A DNA stretch of 17,620 bases from an uncultured Ruminococcus sp. (GCA_902773155.1 CACYDK010000094.1:1-17620), one strand, 5' to 3'; numbered from the stretch's first letter, positions 1-8,264 are shown. Translations and numbers: made by a program. The notes: a model not told the origin generated them from the sequence alone.

Positions 1-1
1 A

Positions 2-256
2 TACCTCGACGCCTCCGGCGCTGATTCGGCTCTTCTGGCCGACAAAATGCTTGAAAACGGGGTAAAAAAATATTACGAGCTTCGGCTTGTATGTCCCGGC
101 AATCCCGGCGATATACTAGGAGCCGAGGCCGAGGTTCACGATGAATACATCGGCGATATCAATGGGCTTTGCGTATGCGGACTGAGCTACACGTTTAAGT
201 CCGGCGGCGATGAAACGATACTTGTACTGAAAAGGAGAGACTATGTGGATATCTGA
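2..256 (+). CDS. Phage late control protein D-like tail protein, C-terminal fragment
   Basis: The reading frame is open from base 2, so only the last 84 residues of a longer gene cut by the window edge are visible. The fragment has the order seen at the C-terminus of gpD/XkdQ-like hub proteins: a helix (LLADKMLENG), a strand ending in a PGNP turn, then a motif in which a GD..GL.VCGLSYTF stretch is followed by a T-rich final strand. In contractile tails this protein forms the hub between tail tube and spike. The stop overlaps the next start by 14 bases, which fits a tightly packed late operon. An internal ATG at 47 is in frame but is not the real start, because coding sequence continues upstream of it. 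Family assignment rests on motif likeness and gene order; I am fairly but not fully sure. Confidence 0.6.
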   Translation, partial: YLDASGADSALLADKMLENGVKKYYELRLVCPGNPGDILGAEAEVHDEYIGDINGLCVCGLSYTFKSGGDETILVLKRRDYVDI

Positions 257-575
257 TTATATTACCAGGAATTCCAAAAGCTCCTCTTTGAGCGAGAGAG
301 GAAGCGTTAAGGGAAGTCTGGACGGCAGACTACAGGTCAACGCCTCGAGCGATTTCAGCCGGGTCGAGCTCGCGGCTCCCTACGGAATCGTGAGCGTTCC
401 TCCGAGCGGCGAGCAGACCGTGGTGATCAATGCGGGCGGCTGTAACGTCTGCGTAGGAACTCTCAGCTCGCCTGAATCGCTTATGCCGGGCGAGCTTATG
501 CTCTCGTCGGCCGGAGGAGCCAGGCTTGTGCTCAAAAACGACGGCAAGGTTTATGTTAACGGAAGGGAAATATGA
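243..575 (+). CDS. Small baseplate spike protein (gpV / Mu gp45-like)
   Basis: A 110-residue protein with a good ribosome site (AAGGAGA, 5-6 bases before ATG). The middle carries the APYGI..VPPSGE segment and the end a GELMLSSAGGARLVLKNDGKVYVNG pattern (about residues 83-107), which is the repetitive beta-strand style of spike proteins in the gpV/gp45 group. The usual role is the membrane-piercing tip attached to the gpD-like hub. It is short compared with full gpV proteins (around 200 residues), and no N-terminal OB-fold is evident, so it may be the spike tip only. It lies directly after the gpD-like gene and before the wedge gene, the order expected for a baseplate module. Confidence 0.6.
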   Translation: MWISDYITRNSKSSSLSERGSVKGSLDGRLQVNASSDFSRVELAAPYGIVSVPPSGEQTVVINAGGCNVCVGTLSSPESLMPGELMLSSAGGARLVLKNDGKVYVNGREI

Positions 576-922
576 TGAAGGATTTGCGTATTTTTAACGG
601 CGATACCTTTTATTTCGCTGACGGAAGCCCGGCCGAGGTCGAGGGTATAGACCTGCTCGCTCAGCAGGTTGCGCTTGCGGCAAAAATACCGAAGGGGAGC
701 TTTGTCTACGACAGAAGCATGGGAGCCTTCTCCTATACCCCGGATACCGAAAGGCCGAATTTTAAGGAGACCGCCGAGGCGCGTCTCAGAGAATCGCTTG
801 TCGGAACCGGCGGCAGCTTTTCTGTTTTGTCGTATAGCGAGAGCGAAGGCGAAATAAGCCTAAACGTACAAATCTCCGACGGCTACAGCATTACGGAAAG
901 AGAAGTGAGAATAAATGGATAG
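572..922 (+). CDS. Baseplate wedge protein, gp25/gpW/XkdS-like
   Basis: A 116-residue protein whose ATG overlaps the previous stop by four bases (ATGA), indicating translational coupling. The centre has PKGSFVYDRSMGAF (residues about 40-53), like the G.F.Y.R..G signature near the N-terminus of gp25-type wedge proteins and of XkdS/DUF2634 relatives. The remainder is a long acidic helix and two strands, also typical. In contractile tails this protein joins the J protein to the sheath and hub. A second ATG at 575 is possible. The placement just before baseplate J supports the call more than the sequence alone does. Confidence 0.55.
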   Translation: MMKDLRIFNGDTFYFADGSPAEVEGIDLLAQQVALAAKIPKGSFVYDRSMGAFSYTPDTERPNFKETAEARLRESLVGTGGSFSVLSYSESEGEISLNVQISDGYSITEREVRING

Positions 923-1979
923 CTATGACGAAATACTCGGCAGGATGAAAGAAAAATATTACGAGCTCAGCGGCCGCGCTATACCGCCGCTTTCGGATAT
1001 CGACATTCGTATGAAGGTGCTCGCGGGCGAAATATTCAGCAGCGAGGTCAACCTTGATTTTATAAAGCGCCAGATGTTTCCCTCTACCGCTCTGGGCGAG
1101 TATCTTGATCTTCACGCCGCCGACCGCGGAATGACGAGGAAGGCCGCGGTAAAATCGCGCGGAGAGCTCAGGTTCAGCGTAAGCGCGCCAGCTGTCTCGG
1201 ATATCAACATCCCCGAGGGAACGGTGGCGTCTACATCCGGCAACAACAGCGTGCGATTTGTAACCACCGAGCCCGCCGCGATCTCGGCCGGAAATACTCT
1301 TGTGAGCGTTGAGGCGGAGGCTATGAGCGCGGGCTCCTCGGGAAACGTCGCCCGTGAAAGCATAAACACCCTCGTCACATCGGTGATGGGAGTCGAGAGC
1401 GTCACTAATCCCGACGCCTTCTCCGGCGGCGCGGATCGTGAGACCGACGAGGAGCTGAGAAAAAGAGTTCTGAGTTCTTACATATCGATCTCAAACGGCA
1501 CGAACAAGGAGTATTACCGCCGCCTCGCGCTTTCTGTAGATGGAGTAAAAAGCGCCGGAGTCACGCCCAGAAGGCGCGGCGTCGGCACTGTCGACGTGTT
1601 CATATGCTCCGAGGGGCCGACGGTCACCACCGCGCTGATCAACAGCGTTCAGGAGGTTATGGATCGCGAGCGCGAGCTTAACGTAGACGTCCTTGTGAGC
1701 GCGGCCGTGCTTGTGAGAGCCTCCTTTGGAATCAGGATCAGCGTTCGTGACGGCTACTCTCACAGCGAGACCGCCGAGCGCGTAAAGGCCTCTGTAAGAG
1801 AGTATATAGATTCGCTGGGCGTAGGCGAAAACGTGCTCGAAAGTCGCATCTGCACCGCGATCATGAGTACCGAGGGCGTGTATGATTTTGAATGGATGAC
1901 AAACTATCCGACCGCCTACTCGGTAAACGATAACTCAAGGGCGGTTTATGACGGAATGATAGTAGGGGTGATGAGCTGA
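915..1979 (+). CDS. Baseplate J-like protein (gpJ / XkdT family)
   Basis: A 354-residue protein of the Baseplate_J family. Visible hallmarks are the N-terminal helical part with GEYLDLHAADRGMTRKAA (residues 61-78), the beta domain with a GSSGNVA turn (141-147) and the diagnostic GGADRETDEELRKRV segment (171-185), followed by C-terminal repeats of an alpha/beta domain ending in an FEWMTN stretch. J forms the wedge ring of contractile phage baseplates and of related injection machines. Length is normal for gpJ/XkdT (about 300-390). The start overlaps the wedge gene by eight bases; AAGTGAGA is a modest ribosome site. This is the firmest marker that the left-hand cluster is a contractile tail. 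Confidence 0.92.
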   Translation: MDSYDEILGRMKEKYYELSGRAIPPLSDIDIRMKVLAGEIFSSEVNLDFIKRQMFPSTALGEYLDLHAADRGMTRKAAVKSRGELRFSVSAPAVSDINIPEGTVASTSGNNSVRFVTTEPAAISAGNTLVSVEAEAMSAGSSGNVARESINTLVTSVMGVESVTNPDAFSGGADRETDEELRKRVLSSYISISNGTNKEYYRRLALSVDGVKSAGVTPRRRGVGTVDVFICSEGPTVTTALINSVQEVMDRERELNVDVLVSAAVLVRASFGIRISVRDGYSHSETAERVKASVREYIDSLGVGENVLESRICTAIMSTEGVYDFEWMTNYPTAYSVNDNSRAVYDGMIVGVMS

Positions 1980-2542
1980 TGAGAGCCGAGGAGTCGATGA
2001 AAAAGAAGCTCAGACCTCTGGGGATTTACGATCTTTCAGACGGTACGAACATCAGCGCGGAGCTCAAGGCCTACGCCGAGGCGCTCGACCGACACCGGGA
2101 TAATCTCGACGAGGCTCTTCGGGAGTGCTTTATAGGCACGGCCGAGGATTACGGATTGTCTGAACGCGAAAAGATATTTACGAGCCCGAGAACATCCCGA
2201 ACCGCCGCCGGTCGTCGGGAGCTGCTCAGAGAGCGCTTTGTCCTTGGCGAGCGTGATTTTACACCCGAAGGCTTCGAAAAATTCCTGAGGAGCTTCGGAG
2301 CGAACACCTTCAGTTATTCCGAGCTCCCCTCGGCGCAGTCGTTTACGGTCGTGCTCGGCGGAGATTATCCGCCGGCCGAGGAGGAGTGGATCAAGAATCA
2401 GATTCGTCTGATTATTCCGGCTCATCTCGACGGTTATGTATATTCCGGAGGTCAGATTTTCGGCGTGATCGACCTTCGCGATCTGACCTTCGCCGAAATT
2501 GACGCGCAGGATTACAGCTGGGATCAGCTAAACAATTTGTAA
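1979..2542 (+). CDS. Tail protein I / XkdU-like (DUF2313-type) baseplate protein
   Basis: A 187-residue protein whose ATG shares one base with the stop of the J gene. It is polar at the N-terminus, rich in RE and ER pairs, has a helix around DFTPEGFEKFLRSFG (residues about 92-106) and a C-terminal segment EEEWIKNQIRLIIPAHLD, which matches the ending of gpI/XkdU proteins where a conserved helix leads into an IPAH motif. These proteins attach fibres to the J ring. Position right after J and just before a fibre-like gene supports this. The family is weakly conserved, so the call relies on length, the IPAH element and synteny. Confidence 0.72.
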   Translation: MRAEESMKKKLRPLGIYDLSDGTNISAELKAYAEALDRHRDNLDEALRECFIGTAEDYGLSEREKIFTSPRTSRTAAGRRELLRERFVLGERDFTPEGFEKFLRSFGANTFSYSELPSAQSFTVVLGGDYPPAEEEWIKNQIRLIIPAHLDGYVYSGGQIFGVIDLRDLTFAEIDAQDYSWDQLNNL

Positions 2543-2656
2543 CGTCCGCTCATTTTGCGCAAAGCGGCTGCGGACAAAAGCTTTATCTGCGCCTTATCTG
2601 CCCACGGTAAGAGCGTAAATATGAAAAACTGTGGGCGGAAAGGCTATGAAACTATT
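2543..2656 (+). other. Intercistronic leader with two potential stem-loops
   Basis: A 114-base gap between the gpI-like stop and the fibre start, unlike the overlapping genes before it. It holds GTCCGC at 2544-2549 pairing with GCGGAC at 2570-2575, and GCCCAC at 2600-2605 pairing with GTGGGC at 2631-2636. The frame is open upstream to a TTG at 2555, but the encoded 34 residues look unlike a tail protein. Function, if any, is unknown. Confidence 0.4.
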
Positions 2657-3115
2657 ATGGCTTCAACAAACAGAACCGAACATCTCGGACTTTGCAGCTG
2701 GCTCGAAACCGATAAGCCTAAGCGCACCGACTTTGTGTCGGATAACGCTATAATCGACAGCGTGCTCGGACTTCATGTCGCTAACAGCGATATTCACCTT
2801 GACGCCGACGAAAAGGCGAGGGTGGGCGAGCCGATCAAGCTCAGCACGCTGTACGGTACCGGCTCAGACACGAGCTTGCGGCTGAATTTCAGCCCGAAGC
2901 TTGTGATCGCTTTTAAGAAAAACAGCCCTATGTACGAGAGCTCGGGCAACAATATAAAAATCAACGCCGCTGTGGCAACGCCAGGCGGCAGTACCGGCGG
3001 AGTTACGGTGTCAGGAAGCCTCATAAGCTTTACTCAGAGCGCGTCGCCGTCGGACGGAAAGCTCTACAACCTTAGCGAGCAGTACGCGGAGTATACCGTG
3101 GTTTCGTTTAGGTAA
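2657..3115 (+). CDS. Short phage tail-fibre-like protein
   Basis: A 152-residue protein. I chose the ATG at 2657 because the protein then begins MASTNRTEHLGLCSWLETDKP, like the N-terminus of many Firmicutes phage tail proteins (short tract, aromatic residue, TDKP, then D followed by a DS..G.HV.N.DIH stretch). Upstream in-frame starts exist (ATG 2621, TTG 2555) but add unlikely sequence. The ribosome site is weak (AAAGG about 13 bases away). The C-terminal half is beta-rich with many G, S, T and N residues. A normal fibre is several hundred residues, so this may be only a fibre base or adaptor. It is the last gene before the terminator. I do not recognise a more exact family. Confidence 0.6.
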   Translation: MASTNRTEHLGLCSWLETDKPKRTDFVSDNAIIDSVLGLHVANSDIHLDADEKARVGEPIKLSTLYGTGSDTSLRLNFSPKLVIAFKKNSPMYESSGNNIKINAAVATPGGSTGGVTVSGSLISFTQSASPSDGKLYNLSEQYAEYTVVSFR

Positions 3116-3118
3116 AGG

Positions 3119-3150
3119 AAAATGCGTGCCGCCCGGCACGCATTTTGATT
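3119..3150 (+). terminator. Rho-independent terminator of the tail operon
   Basis: A 12-bp perfect stem (AAAATGCGTGCC at 3119-3130 with GGCACGCATTTT at 3135-3146), a GCCC loop, and a T-rich tail (TTTTGATTTT at 3143-3152). It begins four bases after the stop of the fibre-like gene. The A-rich left arm would also let it stop transcription from the opposite strand. Confidence 0.85.
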
Positions 3151-3216
3151 TTGGTAGGATATTACTCAAAAAATTTATTAACATATAAACCAACATCCTA
3201 AAAGCTATTATATTTT

Positions 3217-3239
3217 AGTGCCACTTTTCAAATGGGTGC
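3217..3239 (+). repeat. Degenerate copy of the palindromic-element end
   Basis: This 23-base stretch matches 3268-3290 at 20 of 23 positions (mismatches A/G, C/A and G/T). It is a diverged second copy of the left end of the neighbouring palindromic element, 51 bases upstream and in the same orientation. Confidence 0.6.
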
Positions 3240-3254
3240 AAAACACTTGCTTTC

Positions 3255-3540
3255 GGGATATAACAAAAGTACCCCTTTTCAAAGGGGTGCGAATTGTTGC
3301 GAGCGAAGTGAGCCAATTCGCGGGGATTATCTAGCGTAGCGGTCTGTTATCGGAACGGTCATAAAGAGGAAAAACGATCCCCCAAAATCAAATGCTGCGC
3401 ATTAATGATTTTGACCCTCTTAGCGAGGGCGGCACCCCTTTTGTCAGCCTGTGGCTGACATTTCCCCCAGCAGGGGGAATTTCCTTTAAAAAGGGGTACA
3501 GATAGGTTATCCCTCAGTAGCACGCTACGTGCGCTCGAGC
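3255..3540. repeat. Composite palindromic intergenic element (MITE-like)
   Basis: Non-coding element with inverted ends: GTACCCCTTTT at 3269-3279 and AAAAGGGGTAC at 3489-3499, with an outer imperfect pair GGGATATAAC (3255-3264) and GGTTATCCC (3505-3513). Inside it a second pair, AAAGGGGTGC (3281-3290) and GCACCCCTTTT (3432-3442), is nested. Hairpins: GCGAATTG/CAATTCGC (3289-3321), CAAAATCA with AATGC inside (3383-3413), CCCTC/GAGGG (3415-3429), GTCAGCC/GGCTGAC (3443-3459), TTCCCCC/GGGGGAA (3462-3479) and GCACG/CGTGC (3520-3532). It carries no gene. It resembles multi-copy intergenic elements I recall from Ruminococcaceae genomes, but copies elsewhere cannot be seen from one window. 3147-3216 beside it shows nothing else clear. 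Confidence 0.7.
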
Positions 3541-3551
3541 AATGGTTAAAC

Positions 3552-3569
3552 GAAAGCGGACGCGCTTTC
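3552..3569 (-). terminator. Possible weak terminator after the V-ATPase operon
   Basis: On the minus strand GAAAGCG (3569-3563) pairs with CGCTTTC (3558-3552) around a four-base loop, eight bases beyond the subunit D stop. The following tract GTTTAACC is a poor U-run, so termination may be incomplete or helped by the palindromic element downstream. Confidence 0.4.
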
Positions 3570-3576
3570 TTGTATT

Positions 3577-4185
3577 CTAACTTCTTTTCTTGATTACCTT
3601 CATTCTCGAGAATTCTTCTCTGTCCTTTTCGTCGAGCGCGTCGGTTATGAACTTGACGTCCGCCTCAAACTTGGGGATCATAATATTCTTGAGCGCGTTC
3701 GCGCGCTTTTGGGTTTTCTTGATAGCGTCGGCGAGACGGTACACGCTGTTCTCGATCTCGGCCAGCTTGGTTGTCAGAACCTTTACCTCGGTGAATTTCA
3801 TATAGGCGTTGTCGAGCGCGGTCCCGGTGGAGTTGAGGCCAAAGTAAAGCTCGCCTCTGTCCGGCTCGGACATAGATACCATCGGGATCTCGACGCCCAT
3901 TACCGAGCGGTAGTCGAGGGTCAGCGAGTTTTCAACAGGGATCGCCTTGCTTATGTCGGTGCAGTAGCCGTGTGTAATGTTAGCGGTTTGAAGCGCAAAA
4001 TAAGCCTCGGCGTAGGCGTCGTCGATCCGTCCCTGAATCTCGTTGGCCTTGTCGATAAGGTTCATCATCTCGCGAATGAGGATGTTGCGCTTTTTGTCCA
4101 TAAGCTCGTAGCCCATTTTAGCGAGCGACAGCGATTTTTTTGTGTTCATCAGATTTCCCTTGGTGGGAACTGCCCCTTGTGGCAT
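3577..4185 (-). CDS. atpD: V/A-type ATPase subunit D (central shaft)
   Basis: A 202-residue protein with the subunit D signature near the start (PTKGNLMNTKKSLSLAKMGYELMDKKR, residues about 7-33) and a long C-terminal helix (about 130-190). Subunit D is the coiled-coil rotor shaft that sits in the A3B3 head and turns with the c-ring; length fits the family (about 200-215). The start at 4185 has AGAGGTAG about six bases upstream. It lies 11 bases after the B gene and ends the operon. In V-type naming this is NtpD; it is not the F-type beta subunit although both may be called atpD. Confidence 0.93.
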   Translation of the reverse strand: MPQGAVPTKGNLMNTKKSLSLAKMGYELMDKKRNILIREMMNLIDKANEIQGRIDDAYAEAYFALQTANITHGYCTDISKAIPVENSLTLDYRSVMGVEIPMVSMSEPDRGELYFGLNSTGTALDNAYMKFTEVKVLTTKLAEIENSVYRLADAIKKTQKRANALKNIMIPKFEADVKFITDALDEKDREEFSRMKVIKKRS

Positions 4186-4196
4186 AAAACTACCTC

Positions 4197-5570
4197 TTAT
4201 CCTCTGTAGAATTTATCGAGAAGCTCATCGTCTACGCGGTCGAGCTCTCCGCGCGGAAGCGTCGAGAGAAGCTCCCAGCCGAGATCAAGACTCTCGGTTA
4301 TGTCGCGGTTTTCGTAGAAGCCCTGGTTAACAAAGCGGTTCTCAAACAGGCGGCCGAATTCTATGTATTTTTTATCTATCGGAGAAAGCTCCTCCTCGCC
4401 GATAACGGAGGCGAGAGAGCGCGCGTCGATGACCTTGGCGTATGAGGCGAAGAGCTGGTTAGCCAGAGCCTGATGGTCGGCTCGCGTAAAGCCCTCGCCG
4501 ATACCGTCCTTCATTAGTCTCGAAAGCGACGGCAAAACGGAAACAGGCGGATAGAAGCCCTGTCCCTGAAGGTTACGGTCGAGCGTGATCTGCCCTTCGG
4601 TGATATAGCCGGTGAGGTCGGGGATCGGGTGGGTGATATCGTCGTTCGGCATAGTCAGGATCGGGATCTGAGTTACCGAGCCCTCGCTTCCGCGGATCAT
4701 ACCCGCTCTCTCGTAGAGCGAGGCGAGGTCGGAGTAGAGGTAGCCCGGATATCCCTTTCGTCCGGGGATCTCTCCCTTTGACGACGAGAACTCGCGCAGA
4801 GCCTCGGCGTAAGAGGTCATATCCGTCATAATAACGAGCACGTGCATATCATGCTCAAAGGCGAGGTATTCGGCTATTGTGAGCGCGCATCTCGGGGTCA
4901 GCGTACGCTCGATGATCGGGTCGCTCGAGAGGTTCAAAAGCATTACAACGTGCGAGAGCACTCCGGAATCCTCAAAGCTCTTGCGGAAGTACTCCGCAAC
5001 GTCCTTTTGAACTCCCATCGCGGCGAATACCACGCAGAAATTATCTTCGGTAGCGCCGCTGATCCTGGCCTGACGTACGATCTGAACGGCGAGGTCGTTG
5101 TGCTTCATACCGGAGCCGGAGAAAATCGGGAGCTTTTGGCCGCGGATAAGGGTCATCAGCGTGTCGATCGTTGAGATACCGGTGTTGATATAGTTTGTGG
5201 GATATATTCTGGAAACAGGATTGATGGGAGTGCCGTTAACGTTCATTTTCTTTTCGGGGAAGATGTCGCCGAGTCCGTCTATAGGGCGACCGGCTCCGTC
5301 GAGAACTCTTCCGATGATCTCCGGCGAAAGCGGCTGTTCCATCGGATGTCCCGTAAGGCGGGTTCTGGTGTTTACGAGGCTGATGTTTCTAGTGCCCTCG
5401 AAAACCTGCACAACTATCCTCTCTCCCTCGATCTGAACCACACGACCCTGGCGCCGGGTTCCGTTATCCAGGCGGAGCTCTACGATTTCCTCGTTCGAAA
5501 CTCCCTTTACGCCGTCGATAACAACGAGCGAGCCGTTAATTTCCTTAACGCCTACGTAATCTATGATCAT
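4197..5570 (-). CDS. atpB: V/A-type ATPase subunit B (non-catalytic head subunit)
   Basis: A 457-residue protein of the RecA-like rotary ATPase group. The N-terminal beta barrel is about residues 1-75. At the P-loop position stands the degenerate SGSGMKHN (151-158) with no GKT, which marks the regulatory B rather than the catalytic A subunit. Further hallmarks include [14 protein letters not shown] and [15 protein letters not shown], the latter holding an arginine expected to reach into the neighbouring A subunit's catalytic site. Three copies alternate with three A subunits. The start at 5570 follows AAGGAGA by about nine bases. It lies 13 bases after the A gene. Length and motifs are normal. 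Confidence 0.95.
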   Translation of the reverse strand: MIIDYVGVKEINGSLVVIDGVKGVSNEEIVELRLDNGTRRQGRVVQIEGERIVVQVFEGTRNISLVNTRTRLTGHPMEQPLSPEIIGRVLDGAGRPIDGLGDIFPEKKMNVNGTPINPVSRIYPTNYINTGISTIDTLMTLIRGQKLPIFSGSGMKHNDLAVQIVRQARISGATEDNFCVVFAAMGVQKDVAEYFRKSFEDSGVLSHVVMLLNLSSDPIIERTLTPRCALTIAEYLAFEHDMHVLVIMTDMTSYAEALREFSSSKGEIPGRKGYPGYLYSDLASLYERAGMIRGSEGSVTQIPILTMPNDDITHPIPDLTGYITEGQITLDRNLQGQGFYPPVSVLPSLSRLMKDGIGEGFTRADHQALANQLFASYAKVIDARSLASVIGEEELSPIDKKYIEFGRLFENRFVNQGFYENRDITESLDLGWELLSTLPRGELDRVDDELLDKFYRG

Positions 5571-5583
5571 AAGGTTTATCTCC

Positions 5584-7335
5584 TTACATTAGCTTCTTGA
5601 TCTTTTTGTCGATTTCCTTAATGTAATCGTCGAACATTTCCGGCTTGCTGTTGGGAATGTCATACTTCATTTTTGTAAGCTTGTCGAAAAGTCCGAGCGC
5701 GATGATCTTGGAAATCGGGATTTCCTTGGCGACGATCTCGCGCGATTTGTCGTAGAGATGAAGTATCACCCTCATCATATTCTTCTGCTTCTCAAGCGGC
5801 ACGAAGGTGTCGTCGGCGTGGAAGGCGTTCTGCTGTAAAAAGCCTACCCTGATGACTCTCGCGATCTCTATTACAAGCTTCTGGTCGTCCGGAAGAACGT
5901 CCGCGCCGATCAGCTTTACGATTTCCATAAGATTGCTTTCTTCCTGCAGAAGAGCGGAAATGCGTGTTCGGTACTCCACAAAATCGTCGCCAAGGTTTTT
6001 GGAGAACCACGGGTCGATGTCGTTAAAGAACTCGCTGTAGGAGTCTATCCAGTTGATAGCCGGGTAGTGTCTCGCATAGGCGAGAGCCTTGTCAAGAGCC
6101 CAGAAGCAGCGGGTGAAGCGCTTGGTGTTTTGTGTAACGGGCTCCGAGAAATCCGAGCCCTGGGGCGATACCGCGCCGATGATCGTGACCGAGCCGTTGG
6201 AGCCCGAAAGCGTAGAAACGCGTCCTGCGCGCTCGTAGAACTCGGCGAGTCTCGAGGGAAGATAAGCCGGAAAGCCTTCCTCGGCCGGCATTTCCTCGAG
6301 TCGACCGGAAATCTCGCGCAGCGCCTCCGCCCATCTAGAGGTCGAGTCCGCCATTATCGCAACGTCGTAGCCCATATCGCGGTAGTATTCGGCTAGGGTT
6401 ATTCCCGTGTAGATCGAGGCCTCTCGAGCCGCGACAGGCATATTTGAGGTGTTGGCGATAAGCACCGTGCGGTCGGTCATAGGACGGCCGGATTTAGGGT
6501 CGATAAGCTCCGAGAATTCCTCAAGAACCTGAGACATCTCGTTTCCGCGCTCGCCGCAGCCGACATATACGATGATATCGGCGTCGCACCATTTTGCAAG
6601 CTGGTGCTGCGTCATTGTTTTTCCTGTTCCGAAGCCCCCGGGGATCGCTGCCGCGCCGCCCTTCGCTATGGGGAACATCGTGTCGATAACGCGCTGACCC
6701 GTGATGAGCGGAACGCTCGTGGAGAGTCGTTCTGCTATCGGGCGCGAGGTGCGGATAGGCCATTTCTGGCAGAGCGTAAGGTCGTGAATCTCGCCGGAGT
6801 CGTCCTTAAGACGAGCCACAACGTCGAATAGCCTGTACTGTCCGTCGGGCGCGGCTTCGACGATCTCGCCCGAGATAAGCGGCGGAACCATAAGCCTGTG
6901 TTCAATTATTTTTGTTTCGGGGAGGGTGGCGTAGATTTCGCCGCCCTTTACCTTGTCGCCGGGTCTGACCTTAAGTGTAACGTCGTAAAGCTTTTGATCG
7001 TCGAGCGAGGTTACCTTTGCTCCGCGGCTGATAAAAGCGCCCGACTGCTCCTCGATAGCCTTGAGCGGACGCTCGATACCGTCGAAGATATTGTCGAGTA
7101 TTCCGGGGCCGAGGAGTACGTTCATAGGACTTCCCGTTCCGGTAACGGGGTCTCCGGGACGAAGTCCGGTGGTCTCCTCGTATACCTGGATAGTTGTGCT
7201 GTCGTCGGTGATTCCGATGATCTCGCCAACAAGATTATCCTCGCCGACATAAACCATCTCCATCATCTCGAAGCTTGTCTGACCCTTTACGGTTACGACA
7301 GGTCCGTTAATTCCGAAAATCTTATATGTATTCAT
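5584..7335 (-). CDS. atpA: V/A-type ATPase catalytic subunit A
   Basis: A 583-residue protein, the ATP-hydrolysing or -synthesising subunit. Walker A is GGFGTGKT (residues 233-240, Lys239), the catalytic glutamate lies in GERGNE (261-266) and the Walker B region runs into [12 protein letters not shown] (330-341). The segment between about residues 110 and 190 is the A-specific insertion absent from F-type beta subunits. Length fits the family (580-600). The ribosome site GAGGATA lies inside the last codons of subunit E, and only two bases separate the E stop and this ATG, so translation is likely coupled. All catalytic motifs are intact. Confidence 0.97.
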   Translation of the reverse strand: MNTYKIFGINGPVVTVKGQTSFEMMEMVYVGEDNLVGEIIGITDDSTTIQVYEETTGLRPGDPVTGTGSPMNVLLGPGILDNIFDGIERPLKAIEEQSGAFISRGAKVTSLDDQKLYDVTLKVRPGDKVKGGEIYATLPETKIIEHRLMVPPLISGEIVEAAPDGQYRLFDVVARLKDDSGEIHDLTLCQKWPIRTSRPIAERLSTSVPLITGQRVIDTMFPIAKGGAAAIPGGFGTGKTMTQHQLAKWCDADIIVYVGCGERGNEMSQVLEEFSELIDPKSGRPMTDRTVLIANTSNMPVAAREASIYTGITLAEYYRDMGYDVAIMADSTSRWAEALREISGRLEEMPAEEGFPAYLPSRLAEFYERAGRVSTLSGSNGSVTIIGAVSPQGSDFSEPVTQNTKRFTRCFWALDKALAYARHYPAINWIDSYSEFFNDIDPWFSKNLGDDFVEYRTRISALLQEESNLMEIVKLIGADVLPDDQKLVIEIARVIRVGFLQQNAFHADDTFVPLEKQKNMMRVILHLYDKSREIVAKEIPISKIIALGLFDKLTKMKYDIPNSKPEMFDDYIKEIDKKIKKLM

Positions 7336-7337
7336 CT

Positions 7338-7928
7338 TTATATCCTCAAATCAGCGTTTTCCGAGAACCATTCCCTCTGAGCTTCGAGCTTGGAGTCCAG
7401 AGTGTTGTCGGCTACGAGTCTGAGCTCGCGGCAGTAGCATCTGATTCCGCCGAGCTCGATTTTTTTGTCCTCGCATATTTCGGCTTCCTGTCCGAAAATC
7501 GCCTTGATTTCCTCAGCATAGTTCATATCTTCGGCTCTGAGGTACACCGTACACGGTCTCTCGCCGACCGTTTGACGAATCTCGCGCGCGTCGCACAGCA
7601 GCTTATTCCCGTACGCGTCTGAATGCGAGAATCCGCGTAGCTTTTCTTTTGCGCTTTTAAAGATTTCCGATACCATTTCGTCGCGCTTTTTGAAAACCTC
7701 GCCCTGAGCGTTCAGATTTTTTACCGCGTATTCGCTAGTGATTTCGGCGGTGATTCTTGAGAGCTCGCGCTTTTTATATGCCTCGGCCTTTGCGGCGGAG
7801 GCTTTTTCGGCCTTTTCGAGAGCTTCGGTTCTTTTTGCCTCCATCTCGGCGACGGCCTTGCCGCGCTCTTCCTCGGAGTATTTTTTTATTGCGCTCAGGA
7901 AATTGCCGGTTTTGTTATTGTTATCCAT
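7338..7928 (-). CDS. atpE: V/A-type ATPase subunit E (peripheral stalk)
   Basis: A 196-residue protein with a long charged alanine- and glutamate-rich N-terminal helix (about residues 10-110) and a mixed alpha/beta C-terminal part that includes ELGGIRCYCRE..LVADNTLDSKLEAQRE, the conserved end of subunit E. E pairs with the G/H-like helix to form the stator stalk between membrane subunit I and the A3B3 head. The start at 7928 has AGAGGATAG about five bases upstream; the gene is 12 bases after subunit F. Length is typical (about 185-200). Confidence 0.9.
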   Translation of the reverse strand: MDNNNKTGNFLSAIKKYSEEERGKAVAEMEAKRTEALEKAEKASAAKAEAYKKRELSRITAEITSEYAVKNLNAQGEVFKKRDEMVSEIFKSAKEKLRGFSHSDAYGNKLLCDAREIRQTVGERPCTVYLRAEDMNYAEEIKAIFGQEAEICEDKKIELGGIRCYCRELRLVADNTLDSKLEAQREWFSENADLRI

Positions 7929-7940
7929 AGCTATCCTCTT

Positions 7941-8249
7941 TTACAGTTTTACTCCTATAGCGTCCCTGACGTATTTGGTGATACTGTCGGCTGTTCTGCC
8001 GTTTCCGTGGCGGTCGGGGATCTCAACTATTAAGGGCTGCTTGCGGTGAAGCTTTAGGTCGTATACAAGCTCCGGACATTTCGAGACGAGGGTCTCGGTC
8101 ATAAGGATAACCGCCACGTCCTTCATCTCCATCGCCTTGTGGAGCTCCTGTCTTACATGCTCCTCGGAGTGTACGACAACTCCCTCGATACCCGCGAGAC
8201 GCATACCCATCTGGGTGTCTACGTTATCGCTTATCAAGTAGTATTTCAT
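7941..8249 (-). CDS. atpF: V/A-type ATPase subunit F
   Basis: A 102-residue protein with the compact F fold: an initial strand ending in SDNVDTQMGMRLAGIEG (residues 7-23), then AVILMTETLVSKC and PLIVEIPDRHG (about 72-82), the conserved end of family members. F binds the lower part of the D shaft and can regulate ATPase activity. Bases between the K stop and this ATG (8250-8264) show no clear Shine-Dalgarno sequence, unlike neighbouring genes, so translation may depend on coupling to subunit K. Here F precedes E; in the common order it follows C and precedes A. Confidence 0.92.
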   Translation of the reverse strand: MKYYLISDNVDTQMGMRLAGIEGVVVHSEEHVRQELHKAMEMKDVAVILMTETLVSKCPELVYDLKLHRKQPLIVEIPDRHGNGRTADSITKYVRDAIGVKL

Positions 8250-8264
8250 AGCGTTATACGGTAA

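Noticed and set aside
2555..2656. N-terminal extension of the fibre-like protein from a TTG or an upstream ATG
   Set aside because: The added residues look unlike tail proteins, while MASTNRTEHLGL at 2657 matches usual beginnings. The region also holds two inverted pairs.
3147..3576. A tRNA, CRISPR array or attachment site at the tail-cluster edge
   Set aside because: No cloverleaf, regular spacers or gene fragment with matching flanks was found; the hairpins fit a palindromic repeat better.
3709..4209. A 166-codon open frame on the plus strand
   Set aside because: It is antisense to subunit D, a clear family member, and lacks its own signals.
6898..7380. A 160-codon open frame on the plus strand
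   Set aside because: It is antisense to the catalytic subunit A gene with its intact Walker motifs; composition suggests a shadow.
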